DNA from: Roseiarcus sp963717215
Lineage (GTDB): Bacteria; Pseudomonadota; Alphaproteobacteria; Rhizobiales; Beijerinckiaceae
Assembly: GCA_963717215.1 (NCBI GenBank)
Contig: CAVQVS010000005.1
Coordinates: forward strand, 124,001-188,000
Direction: 5' to 3'
DNA: 64,000 bases
In this document: piece after piece, positions 27,280 through 35,709 of the stretch
How positions within the stretch are numbered: position 1 is the stretch's first letter
Layout of the letters: each line of letters begins with the position of its first letter
Made by a program: the position numbers and the translations under genes
Notes under the pieces: model-generated
What the model saw: only the letters and a program-made list of their open reading frames with translations
The model's database searches: none
Told to the model about the DNA's origin: nothing

Positions 27280-27654
27280 GCAGCACCACGATTGAAGTTA
27301 CAATTTGATGTGGTTATCCTGCTGACAGGACCACAAGAAACGGTCACCGTTTTCCGTGTACACTGAATATTTCCTGACGAACTACCGTCCTACCCTCGTG
27401 GGCTGGTGTTGGGTCGACCTCCTCATGGTGATCGGCTTGCTGTGTGATGTCCACGTAAAATATCTCGTCGGAGTGCTGTGATCGATCGACCTGCGCCTTC
27501 GCATCGCGGGAAGGGGCAGCCGGATGCGGCGTAGCCTTAAGCTGGGCGCGACGGGCGAACGCAGTTTTTTTGCGCTTCGGAAGGGTCTGCTGTTTGCGCT
27601 CTTCGTTTGCCGCGATGTGTCGGATGATTTGTCGCGCGGCCTTGGGAGGACGTC
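27280..27654. other. Intergenic region with no gene found
   Basis: About 375 bases between divergent genes. It holds a short hairpin (TCCTG-CTGA-CAGGA, about 27321-27334) and a ribosome site (GGGAGGA) for the SAM fragment at its end. I see no other gene or RNA. Confidence 0.35.
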
Positions 27655-27918
27655 ATGGACGTCGCCACCTGGCTCCGAGGCCTCGGTCCTGAACGGTATG
27701 AGGCCGCATTTCGCGACGACCTGATCGACCTGGATGTCGTTCGCGAGCTGATCGAGCGAGACCTCGAAAAGCTCGGTCTGGCGCTCGGCGATCGCAAGCG
27801 CCTCCTGAAGGCGATCGCCGACCGGCCGACCGCGGCCGCCAGGACGAGGCTGAGAATTCGACTTACGCGGGCGCCGACGCTTCCACCACGCCCCGACGCA
27901 TACCCGTGGCGCGGATGA
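27655..27918 (+). pseudogene. SAM-domain (cyclase-type) gene truncated to its N-terminus
   Basis: The first ~60 residues (MDVATWLRGLGPERYEAAF, then DLEKLGLALGDRKRLLKAI) are a sterile alpha motif domain, in the form that opens many rhizobial adenylate/guanylate cyclases with a downstream catalytic domain and TPR/AAA region. It has its own GGGAGGACGTC ribosome site. After about residue 62 the sequence is no longer SAM-like and runs antisense into the 3-prime end of the ATPase gene, reaching a chance stop at 27918. The catalytic portion is missing, so this is a 5-prime gene fragment left by a rearrangement. Confidence 0.65.
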
Positions 27919-30595
27919 TCGCTTTCTCGATCTCCACCACGAAGAAGAAGATCAGGCCGCCGAGCAATAGCCACGGCCAGACGCCAAGCGGCAGCGGCTC
28001 GGTCTCGAACACGGCGTGCAGTGGGGCGCGTACGTGAACAAGAGCTGCAGCACGATCACCGCGCCGATCCCCATCGGCAGATAGCGGTTGCCGAGATGGG
28101 CAAAAGGCGACAGCGACGAGTCGATCTTGAACCGGCTGTTCAGGAGATAAAAGACCTGGCCGATGACCAGCGCGTTGACCGCGGCGCGTGCGCGCCAGCG
28201 GCGTCTGACGCGCCTTCCGACTTCATCCAGAAGAACGCCCAAAGCGTGAGCACGAGCAGCAGCGCCGCCGACGAAGACGACGCGCCACACGCCGAAGGCG
28301 TCGAGGATCGGCCGATTGACCTTGCGCGGCGGCCGCAGCATCACGTCCGTTTCGTGCGGCTCGAACGAGATCACGAGGCCGAGCGCGACCGAAGTCACCA
28401 TGTTGACCCACAGGATCTGCGGCGCGGTGATCGGCGTCGTGAAGCCGACGAAGATCGCGACCAGGATGACCAAAGCCTGCGCGACGTTGGTCGGCAGCAT
28501 GAACAGGATCGCCTTCTCGATGTTGTTGTAGACGGTGCGCCCCTCCTTCACCGCCGCCGTGATCGAGGCGAAATTGTCGTCGGCCAGCACCATCTCGGCC
28601 GCCTCCTTGGTGACCTCGGTGCCCTTGATTCCCATGGCGACGCCGATGTCGGCCTTCTTCAGCGCCGGCGCGTCGTTGACGCCGTCGCCGGTCATCGCCA
28701 CCACTTGCCCGTTGGCCTGAATCGCCTTCACCAGACGCAGCTTGTGCTCGGGGCTCGCGCGCGCGAACACGTCGACCTTGGCGACCGTCTCCTGAAGCGT
28801 CGCCATGTCCATTTCGCGCGACTTCGGCGCCGGTGACCGCCGTCTTGCCGTCGCCGATGTCGAGCATCTTCGCGATCGCCGCGGCGGTGATCTTGTGGTC
28901 GCCGGTGATCATCGTCACGCGGATGCCGCCGGCGTGGCATTCCTTCACCGCTTCGATCGCTTCCTTGCGCGGCGGATCGAGGAGGCCGACGAGGCCGAGC
29001 AGCACGAGGTTCTTCGGCAGATCGGCCGGGCCGAGGCTGCCGGCCTTGACGCCGGGATCGGGCAGCCACGCGAGCGCCAGCACCCGCTCGCCCTGCGCCC
29101 GCGAGAACGTCGGACGCTTTTTCGAAAAAGGCGCGATCGAGCGGCTGTCGCGCCAGCCGCGTCCTGCTGCCGGTCGCAATGCGTCGAGGATCGCCTCGGG
29201 CGCGCCTTTGACGAGCAGGATCTCGCCGCCTTCCGGGGTCTTGTGCAACGTCGCCATGAACCGGTGTTCGGATTCGAACGGGATGGCGTCGATGCGCGGA
29301 TAGGCGGCCTGCTCCTTCTGCCGATCCATTCCGAGTTTCGCGGCGAACGGATAGAGCGCGCCCTCGGTCGGATCGCCCTCGACCTTCCACACGCCGTCCT
29401 CCTGGCGCAGCTCGGAATCGTTGCAGAGCGCCGAGACGCGCGCCCAGAAGCTCGAGCATCGGGCTCTTGCCGACGGGCGCGCCGTCCTTCAGCACCTGGC
29501 CCTCGTTGGCGTAGCCGTCGCCGGTGACTTTGAGCGTGTCGTCCGCGGTCGCGGCGGACACGACCATCATTTCCATGAGCGTCAGCGTGCCGGTCTTGTC
29601 CGAGCAGATGCGCGCGACGGAGCCCAGCGTTTCGACCGCCGGCAGACGCCGCACGATCGCGTTGCGGGCCGCCATCCGCTGGACGCCGATCGCGAGCGTG
29701 ATGGTGATGAGGGCCGGCAAGCCTTCCGGGATCATCGACACCGCGATGCCGGTCACCGCCTGGAACATTTCGACGAACGGAATATCGCGGACGAGATGTC
29801 CGTAGGCGAAGGTGATCGCGCCGACGATCAGAATGATGACCGTGATCGCATAGCCGAACTTCTTGATCTGGAGCAGGAGCGGGGTCTCGAGCGCGCTGAC
29901 GCCGGCGAGCAATCTGGTTGATGCGGCCGAGTTCCGTCTGGCTTCCCGTCGCGACGACCACGCCGCTCGCCCGGCCGGAGACCACGAGCGTGCCGGAATA
30001 GGCCATGCCCGCGCGATCGCCGACGGTCGCCTTGTCCGAGACGGGCGCGGTCGATTTGTCGGACGGCACGGATTCGCCGGTCAGCGCCGCTTCTTCCGTG
30101 CGCAGGTTCTTGACCTCGACGAGGCGGATGTCGGCGGGGATCTTGTCGCCGGATTCGAGGAACACGATGTCGCCCGGCACGAGCGTCTCCGCCGGGATCA
30201 TCGACGTTTGCCCGTTGCGCAGCGTTCGCGCTTCCGCCGAGAGCATGTTGCGGATCGAATCGAGCGACTTCTCCGCCCGGCCTTCCTGAAGGAAGCCGAG
30301 CAGTCCGTTGATGATGACCACGCCGAGGATGATCGAGGCGTCCAGCCACAGGCTCATCATCAGCTTGATGAAGCCGGCGGCGAGCAGCACATAGACAAGG
30401 ACATTGTTGAACTGCTGCAGGAAGCGCATGAACGGACCGCGCTTGCGCGCGGTCGGCAGCACGTTGAGGCCATATTCCGTCTGGCGGCGGACGGCTTCGG
30501 CATCGTCGAGGCCCGCGGTCACGCTGGTCTTGAGCCGTTGGACGGCTTCATCCGCGGTCAGCGCGTGCCAGGCCGTCTGCTCTGTTTGCGTTCAT
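27863..30595 (-). CDS. P-type (P2) cation-transporting ATPase, about seven frameshifts
   Basis: A 900-residue ATP-driven cation pump of the PMR1/PacL-like type. Ordered fragments in successive frames give the actuator LTGESVPSDK, the PEGLP of helix 4 (SMIPEGLPALIT), the phosphorylation site SDKTGTLT, the nucleotide domain (VKGAPEAILDAL), the hinge MTGDGVNDAPALKKADIGVAMG, and C-terminal helices ending EIEKAIIRATG before the stop at 27863. Shifts lie near 30590, 29910, 29445, 28815, 28265, 28205 and 28020; most are single-base insertions. PEGL suggests Ca2+ or similar rather than heavy metal. The ATG at 30595 overlaps the Na/Pi gene's TGA. Confidence 0.85.
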
Positions 30596-32317
30596 TGCTC
30601 GATTTCCATGCGCGACGCGGCGGCGCGCTCGAGATGCGCGACCGCGCGCCAGGCGTGATGCGCGAGCCGGCTCATGAGCGCGACCGCGTCGACGCGCGCG
30701 ATCGCCTGGCTCGCGGTGAGCTTGCCGGATGCGACCATGTCGAGCGTGGCGCTGCGATGCGCGGCTCGAAGATCGGCCAGCGCCTTGGCGGCGCGCTCGA
30801 GATTCTGGGTCCCGTCATTGCCGGGCGCGGCCGGCGCTCGGCCGAGGTCTTCGCGCCGGCGATTGTCCGAGCCAGTTCGTCATCGGCCGCATGGCCCGGT
30901 CCGGCGGCGACCGCGAGATTCGCGGCGGCCCCGGCCGCGTCGCGCATCGATTGCGCGCACAAAGCGGCGGCCTTTTGCTCTTCCGGCCCGTCGGTCGCGA
31001 CGCCGGTCTTCGCCATCGCCTCGACCGCTTCGGCGAGCCGGCTCGCATGATCGAGCGCATGCACGGTGCTCGTGAACCAGGCGTGGCCTTCGTCGGAAGG
31101 CGGCGGGTCGCTCTTGGACAGAAAATCGCTCGCCTGCCGCACGCCGTCCGACGCCTGAGCCAAGCGTCGCATCATCGAGGACCGGGCGGGCCGTTGCGCC
31201 TGCGGCCGCGCCCTCGAGTCCGCTTGCGGTCGCGACGCAAAGCGTTTCGAGCGCCCGCTCGATCGTCCGGCGCACCGCCTCGACCGCGACCATCGGCGAG
31301 CGAAGCGAAGCCGGATCGAGGTATTTGGTGAACGGCGAGCCGCGCTCCGGCACGAAGCGCTCGATCTGCCCGCGTGAACGGGCCCATCAGCGGCAGGAGG
31401 ACGGCGACGCCGATCACGTTATAGGCGGTGTGATAGGCGGCGAGCAGGGCCGTCGGATCGATCGTCTGCGACGCCCGGACGATCAGCGGCGTCACGAACG
31501 GAAAGAGCACGATCGCGATCAGCGCCGCGACCAGCTTGAACGCGATATAGGCGACCGCGAGGCGCTTGGCGGTGCTCGACGCGCCGATCGCGGCGACGGC
31601 GGAACGAGGTCGCCGTGCCGATGTTCTGCCCGATGACGAGCGCCAAGCGCCTGATCGAGGCCGACCGCGCCGGCATAGAGCGCCGAGAGCGTCACCGCGA
31701 TCGCGGCGGTCGAAGACTGCATGACGGTCGTCATCAAGGCGCCGACCACGACCAGCAAGCAGCACGTTGGCCATGCCGGCGAGCGTGATCGCGCCGGCGG
31801 CGTTGGTGATCGTGGGCAGGTCCGACGGGTGCAGCGATTCGGCCAAGCCGCCCATGCCCTGCTGCAGCGTCGACAGGCCGACCAGGATGAGCGCGAAGCC
31901 GGCGATTGCCGCGCCCGCCGCCGCCAATCGTCCGCGCCCGACCACCTTGAGCAGCGCGCCGACGAACACGATCGGCAGAGCGGCGGCGGTGAGCGAGATC
32001 CGGACCCCGAACGCCGCCACCAGCCAGCCCGTGCCGGTGGTGCCGATGTTGGCGCCGAAGACCAGGCTCAGGCCTTGCGGGAACGTAAGCAGCCCGGCGC
32101 TGACCAGCCCGATCGTGGTCATCGTGGTCGCGCTCGACGACTGCACGATGAGCGTGATGACCGCGCCCCAGAACGTGCCGAGGAGCGGCGTCGCCGCCGC
32201 TTTCTCCATCACCGTCTTCAGAGCCGTGCCGGCGAGCGCCTTGAGCCCGTCGGTCATCACCGCCATGCCCAGAAGGAACAGGCCGACACCGCCGACGATC
32301 GAAACGAGCGTCTCCAA
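30592..32317 (-). CDS. Na/Pi cotransporter family protein with PhoU-like tail, several frameshifts
   Basis: A NptA/PNaS-type membrane protein of about 575 residues. Both inverted-repeat signatures are present: LIVQSSSATTMTTIG in the first half and VMQSSTAAIAVTLSAL in the second, followed by IGQNIGTATSF. The C-terminal ~230 residues are helical and PhoU-like (AVEAVRRTIERALETL; ASRLAEAVEAMA). It would move phosphate with Na+, or act as a phosphate-linked regulator. Frame changes occur near 31755, 31650, 31605, 31375, 31175 and 30810; nearly all fit one-base insertions. The TTG start at 32317 has GGGAGGACA upstream. Its stop overlaps the ATPase start (ATGA), so the two are coupled. Confidence 0.83.
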
Positions 32318-32410
32318 ATGTCCTCCCGGCCGCTGCGTCTATGTGCACGGCGGCAACATGCACCCCTAGCGCGGGAGGACGCGCTTGTCGACCGGAAGGC
32401 TTGATTGCTC

Positions 32411-33044
32411 TCAGGGCGTAAGACGGGCGATGTGGTCGATCGCCATGTCGAGCGCGAGCACGAGCGGCCGGCTTGTGCGCGCCGTCTGCGCAAGCAGCAG
32501 GCCGCCCTGCAGCGCCGCGATCACCGCCGTCGCGAGATCCTCCGGCTTGGCCTCGGGCTTCAGCGCGCCGCGGTCGCGCATGGCCCGCAAACCCCCGACA
32601 AGATGGGATTCCCACAGCGCAAAGCCAGCGCTCGAGCATTGTCCGCGCGCTTTCGGAGCGATCCGCGAGTTCGCTCGCCAGCGATCCGAGCGGACAACCG
32701 CCGACGCCGCGGGCGCGCTTGTTCATGGCCACGATACCGTCGCGCCATCGCCTGAGCTTGTCGATCGAGTCGAACGCTGCGGGGTCCACAGTCTCTCCGC
32801 CCGTCACCCGGCCGGTCTGGAACGCGATCACCGCCCGCATCAGCGCGTCCTTGTCGGCGAAGTAGTGGTAGAGCTGCGACTTGCTGGTCCCGCTCGCCTC
32901 CATGATGTCCTCAAGGCTGGTCGGGCTCGCCCCGCGCAGGTGGACGAGGCCGGCGGCCGCCTCGACGATGCGCGCCCGGGTCGCGGCGCCCCGCGCGGTT
33001 GTCGGGCGCGTGTCCTGCGAGAGGTCTTTGCGTCGTCCCGTCAA
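32411..33044 (-). CDS. TetR-family regulator (one frameshift)
   Basis: A repressor of about 211 residues. The helix-turn-helix is clear (RARIVEAAAGLVHLRGASPTSLEDI, then GTSKSQLYHYFADKDALMRAV). Near 32630 the frame shifts by one and the ligand domain continues (ESHLVGGLRAMRDRGAL...; ATAVIAALQGGLLLAQ) to TGA at 32411. The TTG start at 33044 is supported by AAAGGAG six bases upstream. It is divergent from the peroxiredoxin gene, and the gap holds two copies of CTGGAC-N6-GTCCAG, its likely operators. The shift looks like a sequencing insertion. Confidence 0.85.
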
Positions 33045-33081
33045 ACTGTTCTCCTTTGTCGATGAGGGAGAATAGGCGAGA

Positions 33082-33099
33082 CTGGACTTGACAGTCCAG
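33082..33099. promoter_or_regulatory. Operator 1, CTGGAC-N6-GTCCAG
   Basis: A perfect 6-base inverted repeat (extending to 8 bases, 33081-33100, with a 4-base spacer). Its centre contains TTGACA (33088-33093), a consensus -35 box reading toward the peroxiredoxin gene, so a bound repressor would block the promoter. Confidence 0.65.
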
Positions 33100-33125
33100 T
33101 TGTCATCCCAGACCTTACGCGGCGG

Positions 33126-33143
33126 CTGGACCAGACGGTCCAG
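33126..33143. promoter_or_regulatory. Operator 2, CTGGAC-N6-GTCCAG
   Basis: The same arms as operator 1 with a different centre (CAGACG), 44 bases downstream, about four helical turns. Two spaced copies of one palindrome between a TetR gene and a divergent target are strong evidence of a real binding site. Confidence 0.65.
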
Positions 33144-33164
33144 ATTTGCCCAAGGAGAATCCGG

Positions 33165-33663
33165 ATGCCTCTTTTGAACAATGGCGACGCCTTCCCGAAA
33201 CTGACCGTCCCAGCCGTTGGAGGCGGGACCATCGCGCTGCCGGACGCACTCGCCGGATCTTGGGGCGTGGTGCTGATCTATCGCGGCGCCTGGTGCCCGT
33301 TCTGCAACGCGCAGCTTGCCAGTTATGCGGCCGATAAGCAGGCGCTGGATGGTCTTGGGATCAAGGTCGTCGCGCTCTCGGTCGACGATGAGGCGACCAG
33401 CGCCGCTACGGCCGCGAAGAACTCATTTCCCGTTCCCGCTAGGCCACAGCGCCGACGTGGACGCGGTTGCGGCGGCGACCGGAACGTTCGTCAATGCGAA
33501 CCCGCGCTATTTGCAGCCGGCCGGTTTCGTTCTCGGCCCCGACGGAACCGTTCGGGCGTCCGTCTACGCGAGCAGCGCCATTGGCCGGATGCTGGCGAAG
33601 GATGTTGTCGGTTTTGTCGGCTATCTGCAATCCGTGGCCGCCAAAGCCGCAGCCGCCGAGTAA
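33165..33663 (+). CDS. Peroxiredoxin/AhpC-TSA family protein (one frameshift)
   Basis: A thioredoxin-fold protein of about 166 residues that should reduce peroxides or act as a thiol oxidoreductase. The active site is RGAWCPFCNAQL: the first Cys is in the peroxidatic position of AhpC/TSA proteins, with a CxxC spacing seen in redoxin-like members. Near 33425 the frame shifts by one; the remainder (LGHSADVDAVAAATGTF, LQPAGFVLGPDGTV, ending in an Ala-rich tail) is intact to 33663. AAGGAG precedes the ATG. It is controlled, by position, through the divergent TetR gene and its two operators. Confidence 0.85.
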
Positions 33664-33783
33664 CCCGACCGATGTTGGGCGCCGGGTTCAGCTTGTGGTG
33701 GCGCTCTGAACAGCGCAGATTGTCGGTTGGGGTGATGGGCGATACGCCGAAACAGGCGCGCCGCCGACCGAGGAGGAGAGCCC

Positions 33784-34596
33784 ATGCTGTTCGCCGTGAG
33801 TGGTCTCATAGGTTGCCCGGTCGAGGCGAGCGACGGCGAGGTCGGCGCGGTCAAGGACTTCCTGTTCGACGATCAGACATGGAAGATTCGCTGGATGGCG
33901 GTCGAAGCCGGCGATTGGCTGCCTGGCCGCCGGCGGGTGTTCATTCACCCCTCGGCGATTGCGCCCTTGCACATTTCGGCCAAGCCCGCGCTGCCGATGA
34001 TGAGCTCGCCGGCGAGGCTCCAGTTGACCGTCAATCTGGCGAGAGCGCAGATCGAAGCCGGCCCCCACGCCCATGAAGACCAGCCGGTGACGAAGGACAT
34101 GGAGGGGCTCCTCTACGATTATTATGGCTGGGATCCCTATTGGGGCGCGTCATTTTTTGGCGGCGGCTCCCCGTTGGCGAATGCGGAATCTGAGATCGTC
34201 GAACAGGCGGCGCGGCGCAACGCCGACGCGCAACTGCCCCCGCTCGACGGCGGCGATCACCTGCACAGCGTGGCCGAGTTCAAGGACTATTACGTTCACG
34301 CCGTCGATGGCGATATCGGCCACGTCGAGAACCTTCTCGCCGACGACGCCAATTGGGACATTCGCTATCTCGTCATCGCGACGCGGAACTGGTGGCCCGG
34401 CAAGGTCGTGCAGCTTTCGCCTTATGCGGTGAAGGACATCGACTGGTTTGGCGAGCACATCAATATGAATGTCACCCGCGATCAGGTCAGGTCTGCTCCA
34501 GCCTGGGACCCGCTGGCGATGACCAACGAGATCAGTGAGGATGAACTTCATCGCCATTTCGGCTGGGCGGGCTACGGCGGGTCCTCAGGCGGCTGA
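33784..34596 (+). CDS. Two-domain PRC-barrel protein
   Basis: A 270-residue soluble protein containing two PRC-barrel domains: residues about 1-70 (LIGCPVEASDGEVGAVKDFLFDD ... KIRWMAVEAGDWLPGRRRVFIHP) and about 155-225 (YYVHAVDGDIGHVENLLADD ... RYLVIATRNWWPGKVVQLSP), joined by a Tyr/Trp-rich linker (YDYYGWDPYWGASFFGG). PRC barrels bind proteins or RNA and occur in photosynthetic reaction-centre H subunits and RimM. The paired form is frequent in rhizobia, without known function. GGAGGAGAG precedes the ATG. It lies 120 bases after the peroxiredoxin gene. Confidence 0.87.
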   Translation: MLFAVSGLIGCPVEASDGEVGAVKDFLFDDQTWKIRWMAVEAGDWLPGRRRVFIHPSAIAPLHISAKPALPMMSSPARLQLTVNLARAQIEAGPHAHEDQPVTKDMEGLLYDYYGWDPYWGASFFGGGSPLANAESEIVEQAARRNADAQLPPLDGGDHLHSVAEFKDYYVHAVDGDIGHVENLLADDANWDIRYLVIATRNWWPGKVVQLSPYAVKDIDWFGEHINMNVTRDQVRSAPAWDPLAMTNEISEDELHRHFGWAGYGGSSGG

Positions 34597-34662
34597 GGGT
34601 GCTCCGCTCCTTATCTTCCGGTCCGGAGAAGAGCGGCCATAAGGGTCCTTTGGGCCGCTCGG

Positions 34663-34809
34663 TCAGATCGAGAGGGCGACCTTCCCGATCACGCCGGCGA
34701 GAATGAGCAATCCGCTCAAGCGGTGGCTGTCGCCCTCGTCCGCCAGAAAGAGGCGGCCGAAACCGATGAGCGCGGCGAATGTAACGGCGATCTGACCAGC
34801 AGCGTTCAT
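34663..34809 (-). CDS. Possible 48-residue membrane protein
   Basis: A short frame beginning MNAAGQIAVTFAALIGFG and ending VIGKVALSI: two hydrophobic segments around a charged turn (ADEGDSHR). GGGGAAACG lies before the ATG at 34809. The amphipathic layout and a ribosome site support a real small membrane protein, but I cannot match it to a family, and the longer open frame upstream is not protein-like. Confidence 0.4.
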   Translation of the reverse strand: MNAAGQIAVTFAALIGFGRLFLADEGDSHRLSGLLILAGVIGKVALSI

Positions 34810-35032
34810 GTTTCGTTTCCCCAGCAGTTCCCGTCCATGACTCGCCAGAAACGATCGCAATCCAAGCTTGCGCGAAGCGTTCGTCAGTGGCGGAACAGGG
34901 GTAGGGGAGAAACAGGAACAAAGCAAGAATTAAAATGGACCTGGCGACAAAAAAATCTCGTGCGCGGGGTGGAACGAGCGCACGAGGGGCGCCGAGGCCG
35001 TTCAGCGCCCCGGATCGCCTCAACCCGCCCCG

Positions 35033-35335
35033 TCATGGCGCCGAGCAAGTTTCCTTGACGCCCTTCATCGACAGCACGGCGCTCCGCCCCTTGATCCAGA
35101 ACTCGATATCCGCGTCGGCGTAGCGTCCGCCATCGGCGGACAGGACTTGCGGCAACTTGAGTTCGCGCCCCGTGCCGAAGGTCAGTGCGACGCTCCCGTG
35201 GCCGGTCTCCGGCGGCGAGAAGTCTGCGGTGAGCTTCGAGCCGTCGCTGCAGGTGTAATGCGCTTCGGTCGCAAGGGCAGGGCCGCCGAACGCGACCGTG
35301 CTCACGAGGGCGAGGCGTTTCGCGAATTGAGCCAT
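35033..35335 (-). CDS. MliC-family lysozyme inhibitor-like protein
   Basis: A 100-residue exported protein: signal peptide (MAQFAKRLALVSTVAFGGPALA) then a small beta-barrel domain with the Cys pair (HYTCSDG and the final KETCSAP) and the pattern TADF...VALTFG...LPQVLSADGGRYADADIEFWIKG of the MliC domain, which inhibits C-type lysozyme at the cell surface. There is no lipobox Cys after the signal, so it is periplasmic rather than a lipoprotein. The start at 35335 opens the signal; the ribosome site is weak and a longer in-frame start exists at 35365. A CRP-type palindrome lies about 150 bases upstream. Confidence 0.78.
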   Translation of the reverse strand: MAQFAKRLALVSTVAFGGPALATEAHYTCSDGSKLTADFSPPETGHGSVALTFGTGRELKLPQVLSADGGRYADADIEFWIKGRSAVLSMKGVKETCSAP

Positions 35336-35486
35336 GGCGTGTCGTAAAGCATGAATGTGGACCAAAATTCCATCGTCTTACGCCATCCGGTCCGCAAATC
35401 GGCGGGGGGCAATAACGATGGGGCGGTCTTGAGCCGAACCGACAGCTCGGCCACCGTCGGAAGCCTTCGTCGTATAGGGAGAAATA

Positions 35487-35504
35487 CTGTGACCCCGATC
35501 ACAG
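35487..35504. promoter_or_regulatory. Perfect CRP-type palindrome
   Basis: CTGTGA-N6-TCACAG, matching the full E. coli CRP half-site consensus on both sides. It lies between the divergent mliC-like gene (start 35335) and the TIR gene (start 35710), so it could act on either. The regulator in this organism is not known. Confidence 0.6.
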
Positions 35505-35555
35505 CGTTCCCTCCGAAACAGGATTAATACGGACGCTGAATTGATTGGGTCACTT

Positions 35556-35570
35556 CCCTCATCATGAGGG
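35556..35570. promoter_or_regulatory. Inverted repeat upstream of the TIR gene
   Basis: CCCTCAT, one base, ATGAGGG: a perfect 7-base inverted repeat about 140 bases before the TIR start. Downstream there is another small hairpin (GCGGC-TTAT-GCCGC, 35640-35653) and then TATAAT (35663-35668), a consensus -10 box without a good -35. The compact repeat could be an operator for an activator. Confidence 0.4.
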
Positions 35571-35709
35571 ACGAGGTATGTCGAGCCTGCAGGCGAAGTT
35601 GAGCGCCTTCAGATTCGGTAAATGCCATCGAATTGCCCGGCGGCTTATGCCGCTTTGCCGATTATAATTCTATTTCGCCGCGAAGACATTATAGATTTTG
35701 GAGGAATCG

